Made by a program: the position numbers and the translations under genes | Shown here: piece by piece, positions 31,018-42,610 of the stretch | How the letters are laid out: every line of letters begins with the position of its first letter | How positions within the stretch are numbered: the stretch's first letter is position 1 | The notes under the pieces: model-generated | Databases searched by the model: none | What the model was told of the DNA's origin: nothing | What the model saw: the letters and a program-made list of their open reading frames with translations, nothing else | DNA from: Ophiodon elongatus | Taxonomy: Eukaryota; Chordata; Actinopteri; Perciformes; Hexagrammidae | Direction of reading: 5' to 3' | Length of the DNA: 64,000 nt | Assembly (NCBI GenBank): GCA_016806645.1 | Contig: JACSYO010001012.1 | Location: forward strand, 72,501 to 136,500

Positions 31018-34000
31018 GTGAGCTGGGCCTCGTGTTCTGGGAGCTTTTGAAGTATTATTATATCTGCTTCGTTTCGGTGTGGTGGTGTTTATTATGTTAA
31101 TATCTCCTGAATACTGACCGTGTATTGAGGAAGCCTGTAGTGCGCCCATTTGACAGTTTGAGCGCTGCGGACGCGGGTGGCGCGCGGTCAAAGAGGCGCA
31201 TTGCCCCCTTTGTTTTTCTTACATTTACCAAACAAATCTGTGATATTTTGATCTAATTAATACGAGATATGGAGCCACAGAGTCGGTAAGAAGCATAATG
31301 TGCTTATTTACTATTACTATTTTGCCCAGAAGCCTTTTTTTTTCCCACCTGTAAATTATAAAGATCACACAACTGTTAGAATAAAAATGTAAAGATGAAA
31401 GCCATCCATCAGAAGCGAGATCATAATGTAGATTTGCCACAGCTAAATTGTCCCTTTTACTATTGAATATATGGTCAAGTATAAGTTCACGGTCTCCATT
31501 ACGCACTGGTTATGCCATCCAGAGCTTATTGTTGATCCTGTTTTTATCGCTTTTCTTTTTTTGTGTGTTAAATAAATCTTTGTTGCTTCTGAACATGTGG
31601 TGTTGTGATCATGGCTGAGTCCTTCTCAGTGGTAGTGGTGATCATGGCCAGCTCTCCAAAAAACAAGCTGCTGTGTATTAATGTCGATCAGGTTCCAGCT
31701 TGTTTGGCACCATCCCACATCCCACTACTACCAGGTACAGCTCGAGGAGCTCGTCTGTCACCACAAGCAGCAGTACAGTGCAGTGTGGTTCATTTATAAA
31801 CTATGATGTGCTGTTCTGGTCATAATGTGGGGGGGGGGGGGCATGAGGAGGAGGGGGGGGTCACACATCAGTGCGTAACAGCAGTAAAGACTGCTGCGCT
31901 GTTCCCAAGTTTGCTTGTATTTCACTTGACGGACAAACAGTACAGCGTCCGCATTAAATCACAATACATTATTACATTTAGAGACGGATAGGCGTGATTA
32001 ACTGAGCCCAGTTGATTAACTGAGGGGCTTTGTAGAAATACCAGGTGCCGCGGTGTTGACAGCGGAATGCACAAACACACCCCTCTGCTCACGCCCATTG
32101 TAGCGCCGTTTCAAAGATTTCGTTGTTTGCACGCTTTCCTCGGCCTTGAAAGGAGCTCTGCTCGTTGATTCTGGCTCACTGCTGGCTTGTTAGCGTCGTG
32201 CATAGTGCATGCTCACATTGTACACAAGTAATGTGTTTTTCCGTGCATGTTTTGGTCGATTGATTTCGTTGAAGTGATACAATGTCACAAGTTGAGCTCT
32301 CTTGGATTAATCTGCTGTTATGCAGGGGAGCTATAATGTATCTGTTATGTCATACATGGCCAATACCGCCTTCCTGTGGGAAATCAATAGGCTGGCTTAC
32401 ACTGATTGTCTGTCAGGAATCAGGATTCACATTAATCATTTGGAATATATTGAAGGGATATCTTGATTTTGTTTTTCCAGGGAATAGTGTGCAGGACTAA
32501 TGAAGGACATCTGAGGAATTACCAAATCAATCTCCTTTGTCTCTTAAAGGTGGTGTTGTGTAACATGGTCATTTGTGTGTCGGCATTATGTCTTCCGAGC
32601 ACTGAGGGTCAACATGGAGATTATTAGTAGAGGGGGAAAAAAAAGGAGTTAATCTCTTTCTCGCTCCACTTTCGACTCTTTATCAACAGTTCCTCTTTAT
32701 AGTAGTGTTTACCATGACACTGTATTGATGAATATAAATTATGTTGGCAAGTCCTCACATGAAACACACGAGAGGGAACTTGCAGGAATGTTTTTCTCCC
32801 TTTCTTTCACTGCGAGATTTGTGTGGGTCTGGGTAACTCCTGGTTATGGTGACTGATCAAAGACCTGCACAGAGCATTGAGGTGTGACTGCTTGTCCGGC
32901 TGACTGACTGACTGACTGTCCGTCTGTCTGTCTGTCTGTCTGTCTTTCTGTTCTGGCTAGCTTCAGGCAGCCCTGCAAGGTCTTGGAGTTTAAAATGGTT
33001 GGAATGTTTTCTGTCTGTGTTTTCTGTTGAAGGTAGTGCTGAAAAGTGTGGGTTTTCCCGCCCTCTGTGATTATATAACATGTACCAGCCATTTCCAGCA
33101 GCAGCAGCAGCAGCAGAGGCAGGCGCATTAAAAACAGATTTTCAAGTGCGGGCTGTGCCATCCCTGTAGATGAATGGATGGTGCCTTTTAGCAAAGGGGA
33201 CGCTCTTTCTGCATGTTACAAGTAGCTCATAACTAATTACACTGAATTGAAGTAATTGCTTTTAAATAGTATTTTTCATCTATTTCCATGTAACAAGATT
33301 TGTTTTTACGTGTGGAAAAACAAGATTAGTGTATTTGATGTGTGTTTCAAGGCCCCACAACATTTCCATGTTGACAACTTGCAGTTTGACTTGGTTTCCT
33401 CATGAAAGTCTCTCTTTCTCTGTGCTCAACAGGCCAGGTGAGCCGGTCTTCCCTGAAACAGCCTCGGAGTTGTAACATCTTCAAAGCACTCTTCTGTTGC
33501 CTCCAAGCTCAGGATGGCCCCAAACCACCACCACCAACACCACCACCTCCCCATCAGGCCTTGCTGGAGTCGCAAGAAAATGGGATGGTTGTCAAGGTAA
33601 CACTATTCTTATTCCAGCAATGTTTCACATCACTGAAAACAATTTGAAGACCTCAGTTCAGTCTTGCTTTGATTTTTGTTTATGTAAGATTTCACTTACA
33701 CACACACACACACACACACACACAGCTTGCTATTAAAGAGAAGGTGTTTGAATGGTTTTGCCATCTGTAGGAATAAACTGAACAGGCTGTTGTAAAAATG
33801 TGCTTATTATTGTCCTCAAGCATTATTTTTTACAACTGCAGTGCGCACTAAAACCACTACTGCACCTGCTCTGAACATCTTGAAAGCTAACCGCAACTGT
33901 CTGCGGATATGGAATCACTTTGATGTTCACACTTGATCCTCCTAGGAAGATAAGAACGTCAGAGCGACTATCAATCCTTTAGGCAGACGGTGCGCAGAGA

Positions 34001-37000
34001 ATGGTGTATTGTGTGCTTCGTAATTGCTGAGGTGGAGAAAAAAATAAAGCCTTGAGCGCCTGCTGCACTCGGCTGGCCACGCTGGTGAACGCTGTCAGTC
34101 TGATTAGAGCTTCAGTACCATGTAAGGGGCATTTTAATGAGATGCCATGTTTGTTCACATTGAGGAGTGTCCTCCAGCATCAGGAGCAAACAGGAAGCAG
34201 CATCTGTAGGGCCTGGTTATTATCTGGATCTAAAATGAAACCGAATTAAACGTTGGCACTGATGGGGTTATGTTGCATTGCATTGATTAGTTGGTGATAT
34301 AATATTGCTGTTGCGCATGTATGTTATTTGTTCTCAATCTAAATTTCCATCCTTAATGGATAATATGTTTACATTATGTAATGTATTGATGATTCATTTC
34401 AGATTGACAGATAGGCTCATTAAGAGCCTAGAATGAAACAGTATTAACAAAGGGGGAAAGCTGGATGTCTAAAAATGAGATTATATCAAGCTAATGTATT
34501 CTCCCAATATAATGAAAGACATAAATATGCTTATCCTTAAGATATGCAACATAGAAGCTGTTATCGTAAATAAAAAGGCTCACTCCTTCATCCACACATA
34601 TGCAGCTCTAAAACTAATCTAATTTCCCAGAGGTGAAATTAAACGGCCGCGGTCTGATTTTCATATGAATCAGTGTACTATCAGGGCTAATAATGCTCCT
34701 TAGGTGTAAACAAACCACAAGACAAATTATATAGGTGTGTGTTAGACGGTGCCATGAAAAATGTATTTTTGTGTCTTCTTAGCAACATGAACCCAGCCTC
34801 CTGCCTGAGATAGAGGCCCAGGACCAAGGGAAGATATGCGTGGTCATAGACTTGGATGAGACCCTGGTGCACAGCTCATTCAAGGTACCAACGCAAAGAA
34901 ATCCTTCACTCGGCTACCAAATAAGCTTATTGTCGATGCTTCATTTTAGTATGTTTTGTGTAGTTTGAGTGAAAGCTCCATCTGATTCACCAGAAATATC
35001 AAACGTCAGGTAAATGTTTATAGCAGTGGTACATTGGTCTGGTTCTGCTCTCATTATTTCTGAATGTTTCTTCTCTAAAACCGTCACATGTGCTTGAGAA
35101 ACATCAAGTGAATTACATTCTGTTTGTGTAGGCTCTTCACTGTGATTTATGGCAGCGGCGTGCAGTCTGCTTCTGAGTGTCCAGTGTTCAGTTGTTATAT
35201 AATGCCATGTGAATGTACACAGCGCGGCCCATGTGAATGAGCATGCCAACCAACTCCCTCTGTGTTCTCCCCCACCAGCCCATTAGTAATGCAGACTTCA
35301 TCGTTCCTGTGGAGATAGAGGGGACCACACACCAGGTAAAAAGCTGTGTATGAGTGTGTTTGCTGTGGAGGGGAGGGGTTTGTGTTTGTGTATGTATGTT
35401 GATGTGTTTGCAGCGGTGGCTGAGCTGAATAGGGATGGGTCTTGTAACTGATCAGCCTGGTTTTGTTCTGACGGGCGTACGGAGCCCTCTACTGGCCAGA
35501 TGTTGAACAGGGGGAGAGAAAGTGGAAGTGGATACATCAGCAAGTAAATGAGTCGTTTCAGCCCAGTTCATCTAAAAGTTCATAATAAGTGATGCAGTAC
35601 ATATTACGGCCTCTGTGAAGATGTTGTAAAGTGCTCAACCAGCACACCGTGTTGGACCATTTGTTCAACTTGGGCGCAGAGCTTCTCACTAGTGGACATG
35701 TGGAAATGTAATTAACTAAGAAATGTGATTCCTGGGACCCCATCTGGCCTCTGCCTGGTTCAAGTAATCCAGGATAGGCTGGTTAACACTGGCACGGCCT
35801 ATTCTTGATTACTTGTTTCAGGAACTGGCCGTAAGCAGCCGACGGACGGAAGACCGAAGTTGATGGCACAAATGTGACAGAAGACCTGTAAATTACATTT
35901 AAATAGTCCTGTTGGAGGGACTGTTTACTGATGGTCTGTTTGTATTACAGGTGTATGTACTGAAGAGGCCGTACGTGGATGAGTTCCTGCAGAGAATGGG
36001 AGAGTTGTTTGAATGTGTGCTGTTTACAGCCAGTCTCGCAAAGGTACTGAAACAGATCCGAAAATAGATGTTTTTATTCTGCGCCAAGTGTTTTTTGTTA
36101 AGATATTTGATCATGTTTTTCTGCTTTTTCTTGCCTTTATATTCCACTATTTACTGTGATAGCAGCTGTTTAACATGCTGTTAGTGACCTTAGTAAACAA
36201 CCGGCTCATGTTTAAAGCTGTAGTTTCTTTCTGTGTTTACTGGAGCTGGTTGCATCAACGCTTTTTAAGTTCTGACTTAGCCTAATTATAACGTAAGTGG
36301 AGAATTACACTTAAATACATTAAATTCAATAATGAGGTAAACTGGGAAGACTTTAAATTACTTTTCATGAAAGACATAACACAAGAGATGTTATGCTTAT
36401 AACGCCAGACAAAACGACTAAATAGCGCCACCAAAGAAAGCAGCATCATATATTTCCACTCATTCTATAAATGCACAAATACTACTAAATCTGAGACACA
36501 TATTTACCTTGCATATGTAAATTTCACATAGAAAATCCCCCTAAAACTGTCAGATATGTTACAGCTTGTGATGCTACACTGACTTCCTTACGTTTAGTAA
36601 ACTAAAACTTTGACTTCTTAGAACTTAAATGTGACTTTACGACACAAATGTAGAACTCGATGTACGAATACCTGTTGCAACCTAATCCAGATTAATAGAT
36701 TATTTTGGATGTGTGATGTTTTAGCTGTTTGCTGTTAGAATTAAATATCCACCTTTAGTTGACGGTGCTTCATTAGTCCAACCTGCTTTCCCTCACCTGC
36801 TCCCCACCTCCCTTGGCCTCCATCAGTATGCAGACCCAGTGACGGACCTGCTGGATCATTGTGGTGTATTCCGGACTCGGTTATTCCGGGAATCTTGTGT
36901 ATTCCACCAGGGCTGCTATGTCAAAGATTTGAGCCGCCTGGGCAGAGATCTCCACAAAACCCTCATCCTGGATAACTCTCCTGCCTCCTACATCTTCCAC

Positions 37001-38230
37001 CCTAATAATGCTGTGAGTTTTTATCTGCTTCTGTTAGATATGATGTACCTCCTTGTGCTGAATGTAGCTTTGATAATTGTTATTAATAATATTGATAACC
37101 ATCACTCAAAAGATGTGGCACCAGCTCTTAGACCTCTGCCTCATCAAGCTCACATAGGCCTGAAAAACTTCAAGCTCAAAGTTGTTTTTTTAAAAACATG
37201 GTAGGGACACTGAGGGACCAATAAATTGTGCAAAAGACAACTTGTTTGTATTAATGCCAAGATTTTTATTTTCTCAAATGTTTTGACAAATATTTCTCCA
37301 GACCTCAAACTCGATGAGAAAGAGGTCTGGCAATGTGAGATTGGCGCTTATAAAGTCACGCAAACTGAAACAAGTTAGCAGATTTAGTCCTCGATGTTTT
37401 GAGTAATATCCAAAATTCCATGTGTATTCCTAATTTCATCCTAATCAGGGTTGCAATTTATGATTATTTTCCTAATCTTATCGATCTGCACATTACAAGG
37501 TTACACAGGTTACAAGGTTAATTTACAGCAGTGTAAATTAAACTCGTAGCAGGCACCAACACCACTGATGCTCGTTAGATGGGTACCAATGATGTTCTGG
37601 GCGGTTTTAATCACCCGCTGTAGAGCCTTACCGTCCTGGGCCGGGCACATCACATACGTTATGTTGCCAGTCAGGATGCTTTCTATTGCTCCTCTGTAAA
37701 AGTTAACAAGAACTTGGCACTCTCAATTTATCTTTCTGTTTGTAATATATAAAATAGTGTATAGGTACTAAATAGTGAGAAACACCCACTATAATACCAT
37801 GAAATATCTTGTTTGGTCCGACCACAATTTTGTCATTTCTGCTTACAAAATGACTAAAACCACTTTATTGATATCATTATAGTTGCTGAATATTTCAGTT
37901 ATAATCCTGATTTATAGAGCCGTACACTGCACACGCAACACACATTTAGGACAGGTTAAAATTATACGCCCCTGCTTACATTAGCTTGGTTTCTTGGTTC
38001 AGAACTTTGGCAGTTTGATTGACAACTGCCAGGAGCAGTTCATATGCGATTATTTTATTTAAAAGCTAACAGTTTGTGAGTGACTGTTTGTTTGTTTTTC
38101 ACAGGTTCCCGTGGTGTCATGGTTTGACGACGTGGATGACGCTGAGCTGCTCAACCTTCTGCCTGTGTTTGAGGAACTTAGTCAAGCTGATAATGTTTAC
38201 ACCCAGCTGGACCAGCTTCGTGGACATTAA
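30957..38230 (+). CDS. ctdsp2: ctdsp2, small C-terminal domain phosphatase 2 (SCP2), 262 aa
   Basis: Mg2+-dependent serine phosphatase of the HAD/FCP family that dephosphorylates the RNA polymerase II CTD at neuronal and other REST-regulated genes. Seven coding exons: 30957-31017, 33433-33596, 34783-34884, 35279-35335, 35951-36043, 36827-37012, 38105-38230; phases are consistent. The catalytic 'DLDETLVHSSF' (about residues 96-106) supplies the nucleophile and acid aspartates. 'LYVLKRPYVDEF'-like sequence ('VYVLKRPYVDEFLQRMGELF'), 'FTASLAKYADPVTDLLD' and 'LILDNSPASYIFHP' complete the fold. The N-terminus 'MESSVITQVQKED' and 'NIFKALFCC' (candidate palmitoylated cysteines) match SCP proteins. 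'FHQGCYVKDLSRL' and the 'LDQLRGH' end favour CTDSP2 over CTDSP1/CTDSPL. A proline-rich linker ('PKPPPPTPPPPHQ') replaces the human spacer. A microRNA lies in intron 4. Confidence 0.95.
32900..32949 (+). repeat. (GACT)n(GTCT)n tetranucleotide tract
   Basis: Four GACT units then about seven GTCT units in ctdsp2 intron 1. A short CAG run follows at 33096-33116. The rest of intron 1 (31018-33432) shows no exon. Confidence 0.9.
33699..33724 (+). repeat. (CA)13 microsatellite
   Basis: A short pure CA run in ctdsp2 intron 2, shortly after exon 2. The rest of intron 2 is featureless. Confidence 0.9.
35746..35830 (+). ncRNA. mir26a: mir-26a microRNA precursor in ctdsp2 intron 4
   Basis: The 5' arm at 35759-35780 begins TTCAAGTAATCCAGGATAGG, the full miR-26a guide with its TCAAGTA seed. 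The 3' arm at 35798-35819 begins CCTATTCTTGATTACTTG, the form I know as the star strand of mir-26a-2. The arms pair across the loop 'ggttaacactggcacgg', and GGCC boxes at 35746-35749 and 35827-35830 close the base of the hairpin. It is on the sense strand of ctdsp2. In vertebrates mir-26 genes sit in introns of CTDSP1, CTDSP2 and CTDSPL, so the host agrees with the gene call. It is expected to be processed from host transcripts and to target cell-cycle and phosphatase mRNAs. Confidence 0.97.
37450..37730 (-). mobile_element. Non-LTR retrotransposon (LINE) fragment, reverse strand, in ctdsp2 intron 6
   Basis: The reverse strand of about 37565-37717 keeps an open frame containing 'VLVNFYRGAIESILTGNIT', 'PAQDGKALQRVIKTAQ' and 'NIIGTHLTSI'. 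I recognise this as the post-RT C-terminal region repeated in many fish LINE copies. It is truncated at both ends. The adjoining sequence (37445-37490) looks like a fragment of the 'attaatcgatta' family. Confidence 0.65.
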
Positions 38231-39910
38231 CTTCTCAGTGGACTCGCTCCGCAGCGCTCTTAAAAGCTCCAGCTTGAAACTTCTTCAGCTACAATAGAAC
38301 CTTCTATCGACAATAGATGCTAGAGTTTTCAGACGTTGTCCTCCTTGCCTCTGCACAAAATCCTCTGTTTAGAAAATTGTATTAGCGTGGGGGTCCTAAG
38401 CCTGAAAAACACAATGTGTTTGGCTGAGCTGAAACTATAGATTGCAATCTGAGGCCTTTCCTCTGAACCTCAGTGCTGATTATTGACAACCACTATTTGA
38501 AAGAGCGGGAATCAACAACCAAAGCAATCCCATCACAATCACTCCAGTTACAATATTAAAGTGGTTCTTTTGCCAAAGCAGAAGCCTGCCTGCCCTGACT
38601 TGACTTTTGGACTTTTTTTTTTTTCATTCTTGTGCCTTTTATGGAACAATAAAAAAAAAAAAAAAAACATCAGCTCTTTTTTTAGATTTCCACCAGATTT
38701 TATACATTTATTGATTTCTTTTTATAGGTTGTTTTATAAGGAAATCTATTTTTAAATGGTGAACATGGTTCCTCTATGCAACCCAGTTCTGTAAGTACAT
38801 GGACAGTACCTCCTAAGTAGCCAGTCAATAATTGCATTCAACAGATGTAAACATTACTGTAGCCTTATTTACCTGTAAGGGAGCAGCGAAACAAAAGTGT
38901 ATTTCACATATTTGTTCTATAAATATAATTTCTACAAACCATGCAAATATACATCATTAGTGGTCCGATTAGTATTTGATGTAAGTTAAGTAAACAGGGT
39001 GAAATCTTGTCTTTGATGGTCCGTTGAAAGCAGACACACTGGAATATGTTGGCACATAGGACGACCATAAATGCCAGTTTTCATTCGAGGTTTAATAATA
39101 ACTCGTTTGTTACTATGTTTTTCTTTTATTACGATATGACAAACAACTTGCACTTGTTTTATATTGACAGTGCTGAAAGTAAAAACTGTGCCTTTTGATA
39201 TCCGGACAGAGAATGGTGTTCTGCCTGAAAAGAGATTTGTAGGCCTACACACTCTGATGTGTCATGCTGAGCGTGAGAAAACACTGTCAAGAGCAAGTGT
39301 AATGCCGTGCGGCTGTGGTACTTGCAGTGCAACACTTGAAATATCAAATTTTTAAGCATGTGTGAGTGTTTTTTTCTATATTTATTGGCCAAAAATCTGT
39401 ATTGTCCAGTACTTCTTAATGCTTAACATTGTTTTGTATCCATTTGCCTACTTTGAGGCTGGCCTTGTAATTAACTGTTTTATCTGTGCCTAAAAATCAC
39501 ACATTTTGCTGTCAAAGTTCAAAGATAATTCAAAACTCAAGCAGTTAAATCAAATAAACAAATAGATGTAAATCCAAGATTCAATCATGCAAGAACACGT
39601 TTTCTTTTTCCATTTTTTATTCAGTACAACAGATATTTTGTGGGGGGTGTTTCCTGGGTAATATGGTTTTTCTATGATGTTTAATGTCTGATGCAATTAT
39701 TGCCTGCATGTTAACTAGTAAAATATGACAATGAAATGAAATTGTGCCAGTTGTGATGACCAAAAGTATTTGTTTCAACAGTCACAATTTGTCTTTGTGT
39801 ATCAGAATAAATCAAACACTCATTTTGTCTACTCAATCTGACCAAAACTCTAAAAGACAAGGTGCTACCAGTTTTTAGTTTATAATAAAAATTGGTTATA
39901 TTGTACTGTC
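38231..39910 (+). other. ctdsp2: ctdsp2 3' UTR with alternative polyadenylation signals
   Basis: AATAAA occurs at 38648-38653 (followed directly by a genomic A run), at 39806-39811 and at 39884-39889. The last is followed by a TG-rich stretch that suits a cleavage site. The long form would give a 3' UTR of about 1.7 kb, in keeping with the long UTR of the mammalian gene. No coding frame of interest is present. Confidence 0.5.
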
Positions 39911-41079
39911 TTTGTACGTGTTTTTCTCTCCAGTAACACTAAAATACACATCTCTTCATTTGTCTGAGTATAGAATCAATTTTACTGTTTGTCCTCTTAT
40001 TCAACAATTAAGTATCTTTTTAAAATCATTATGGTCTCAAATACATTTTCTACCATCAACTTTTACTCACATCTTTGGGTTACTTTGCAAAAAAGTAGAT
40101 TAACATTTTTATTTTATTTTTTATCCATCTCTCAAAACTACTTGCACAGATGAACATATCCATACATTGGCCACTCAAAATATATCTTACACATTTTATA
40201 TTTTCAACCTGTACAGTGGTGGAATTTTGATTTGACTTATACTTCTTTGGAGACAACTGTTATTCTTTTTTACCCCACTACATTAATCTGACTGCTATAG
40301 TTACCTTTCAAGTTAAGATTTATGATAGAAAGCCCAGGATATGAAATAAAACAGTTAGTTTGGTATTATGATATTTATATTTAAATATGACAGGGACTAT
40401 TCTGCATTATTACTTTCCCTTTTGCTACATTTTGTTTTGGATGTGGGACATTAATGTATAATGGATTATATGCTACTTTACTCAAGAGAAATAGCTGAAT
40501 ACTTCTTCCACCACTGACATATATGTATTTTATATAGCCAGCATTAAAAGTCTAAACATAGAGATAATTTACTGTAAAATGTACAATTTCGTTTCAAATG
40601 TTTTTTAAAGATAACGAAGCTTCTTTTCCATATATACAGACATAAGGCCACAAGGCATTGCAAAAAACAGAACACACTTTAGAAAATAATATTAAAGGAA
40701 AACACTAAAAGTTATAACTGATTAATTAAAATCAGTAATAAGTAGTATTAATATGAATAACAACAATACCACTATTAATTGTATAACTTCACCTGCAGAA
40801 TGTTCTTGCCTTCATATCAAAGAAAAACGAGTAAACCCATAACATTTAAATATAATATATTCAGAACATGTTGCATGTAGTTGCACCATGTTAGTAATGA
40901 TTCATCAAGATCCACTCATTTAAACTCTTCCTAATACATGTATTGTAGTTTAATGATGTCCCAGTAGAGCTAACCCAGTGTTTGATGCACAGCGTTTATA
41001 AAACGGACGGTTTAAATTGAAAACTGCTCAACTAACATGATAGTCGTTGTTCTCCCCCCGTTTGAAATGGTGCAGCTAC
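39911..41079. other. Intergenic region between ctdsp2 and tmbim6
   Basis: AT-rich. It contains a fragmentary 'agtactt'-family repeat at about 40215-40520 (flanked by 'gtggtggaat' and 'acttcttccaccactga'), and otherwise nothing I can identify. Confidence 0.55.
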
Positions 41080-41416
41080 ATTTTTTGAGTCGGCCATTTT
41101 AGGTGTACCGGGGACATTACCCGGTGACACACCAGGAAGTACCTTTTAACAGAAAGGTTTCTTTACAAAGTCTCTGGTAACGCCGTTTGGGTTCATATTC
41201 ATATAAGTATGTTACAACACAGACTGCTTGTTTGATTTAGCGCCATTAGCGACGTGGATGGGGGGACGGGGTGGGGGAACAATAACCGTTTTTCACACAA
41301 ACGGTTGCGAGGACGACCATCTTCTGGGCGTGGCCACCGTGACGTCACCGGGCCACTGACACGTACAGCAGGAAGAAGAAGCTGCCAAACAGTTTGTTAG
41401 CTGGTAGCAGAGTCAG
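41080..41416 (+). promoter_or_regulatory. tmbim6: tmbim6 promoter and putative non-coding exon 1
   Basis: A CpG-rich step in AT-rich surroundings. It holds a 'cggccatttt' box (about 41091-41100), a perfect CRE palindrome TGACGTCA (41340-41347) and a 'gaccatctt' box just upstream. A good donor 'cag|gtaaag' at 41416/41417 would end a non-coding first exon. The acceptor 'gttccaag' at 42558 then begins the coding exon 52 bases before the ATG. The leader exon ends are inferred from splice signals. Confidence 0.55.
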
Positions 41417-42156
41417 GTAAAGGTAACCGCCAGTGTTAGCTCAATGTACTAATACCTGTGTTAATAACATCTCTTAGCCGGTAACATGGCCGGCGTTACG
41501 TGCTTGAGAAGGAACGAGACGTCGAGTTGTGTTGACAGATGAGTTGGTTACCGACACGTTAGCGTAGCTAGCTCATAGTTAGCCAAAGCTGCTCGGTATT
41601 TAATGCTAACGGCTAGCTAGCGACGTTAGCTGTGAATACGATATCCTCATACGTCAATCATAGTTGTGGGCTGTTTGTTATTATTATCCTGTTTCTAACA
41701 TCGTGTTTCATTAAGTCGAGTTGCTTGTGAATTTGTTGCAAGCTAACGGCAACATCGCTGACACGGACTGATAATGTGTTGTTGGGAAGCTTGTGAGCGT
41801 GAGTGTTGACCTGTTGTGCAATTTAGTGTCACGAACCGAAATACCAGAGTTTGTCTGTCACGGCTATCTCCTTATCGCCTTAAGTTTAGGTCACACACCT
41901 ACCTGGTTAGGGTTCAGAAATTGTTAAAATTGTGTGTTTACATATAAACATTTCTGGCAGAAAGCTCCGGAGGAAGTAAATCTTCTTCAATTTAAATAAA
42001 ACTGCGACATGACTGGAAGCAGTATTCAGGTTATTTTAAGTAAATGTACTTAGTAAGGTGAGCGATGCACATTGCCATAATACTTCAGAGTGTAAGAGCT
42101 TCAGTAAAAATCATAGAAAAGTTAATCATAGAATACACCATGCCATGTCAGTGTTA

Positions 42157-42190
<34 letters not shown>
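42157..42190 (+). repeat. (ATT)n microsatellite in the tmbim6 leader intron
   Basis: About eleven ATT units. The surrounding sequence (42040-42435) includes fragments of the 'agtactt' repeat family, ending 'ctcaagtgaagtacctcaaa'. Confidence 0.9.
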
Positions 42191-42191
<1 letters not shown>

Positions 42192-42610
42192 GTGGATGAT
42201 AGATATTGATGGTATACTGCTAGTTGAATCTACCATATTTTGTTAACTGTTCCTGTGTGTTTGACATTTCTTAATATTAAAAGTAGCTCTAGCTGTTAAA
42301 TATGTGGTGGAATAAAATGTGCAGTAATGTGAGATCCCTTTGAATGTTGAGAAAAGTAGCACAAAATGCAAATACTCAAGTGAAGTACCTCAAAATTGCA
42401 TCTGAGTAGGTGTAGCTGTTGCTCTCCACTACTGATCTTTAACCAATGATTGCACCTTTGCTACCTTTTTTGAATGCTGCAGTTATAGTTGTAAAACAGT
42501 ATTGATTCTGCCTGTGAAAGTGGAGCTAAAGTGTAATCGTATGTGTTTCTGTTCCAAGGAGACTTTGTTCGTTAAAGAATCTCTTCAGTTCTCGACCCCC
42601 TGGTTTCATC

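Noticed and set aside
37013..37201. In-frame extension of ctdsp2 exon 6 into its intron
   Set aside because: The normal exon 7 gives the conserved 'VPVVSWFDD' continuation and the family C-terminus; the extension looks random.
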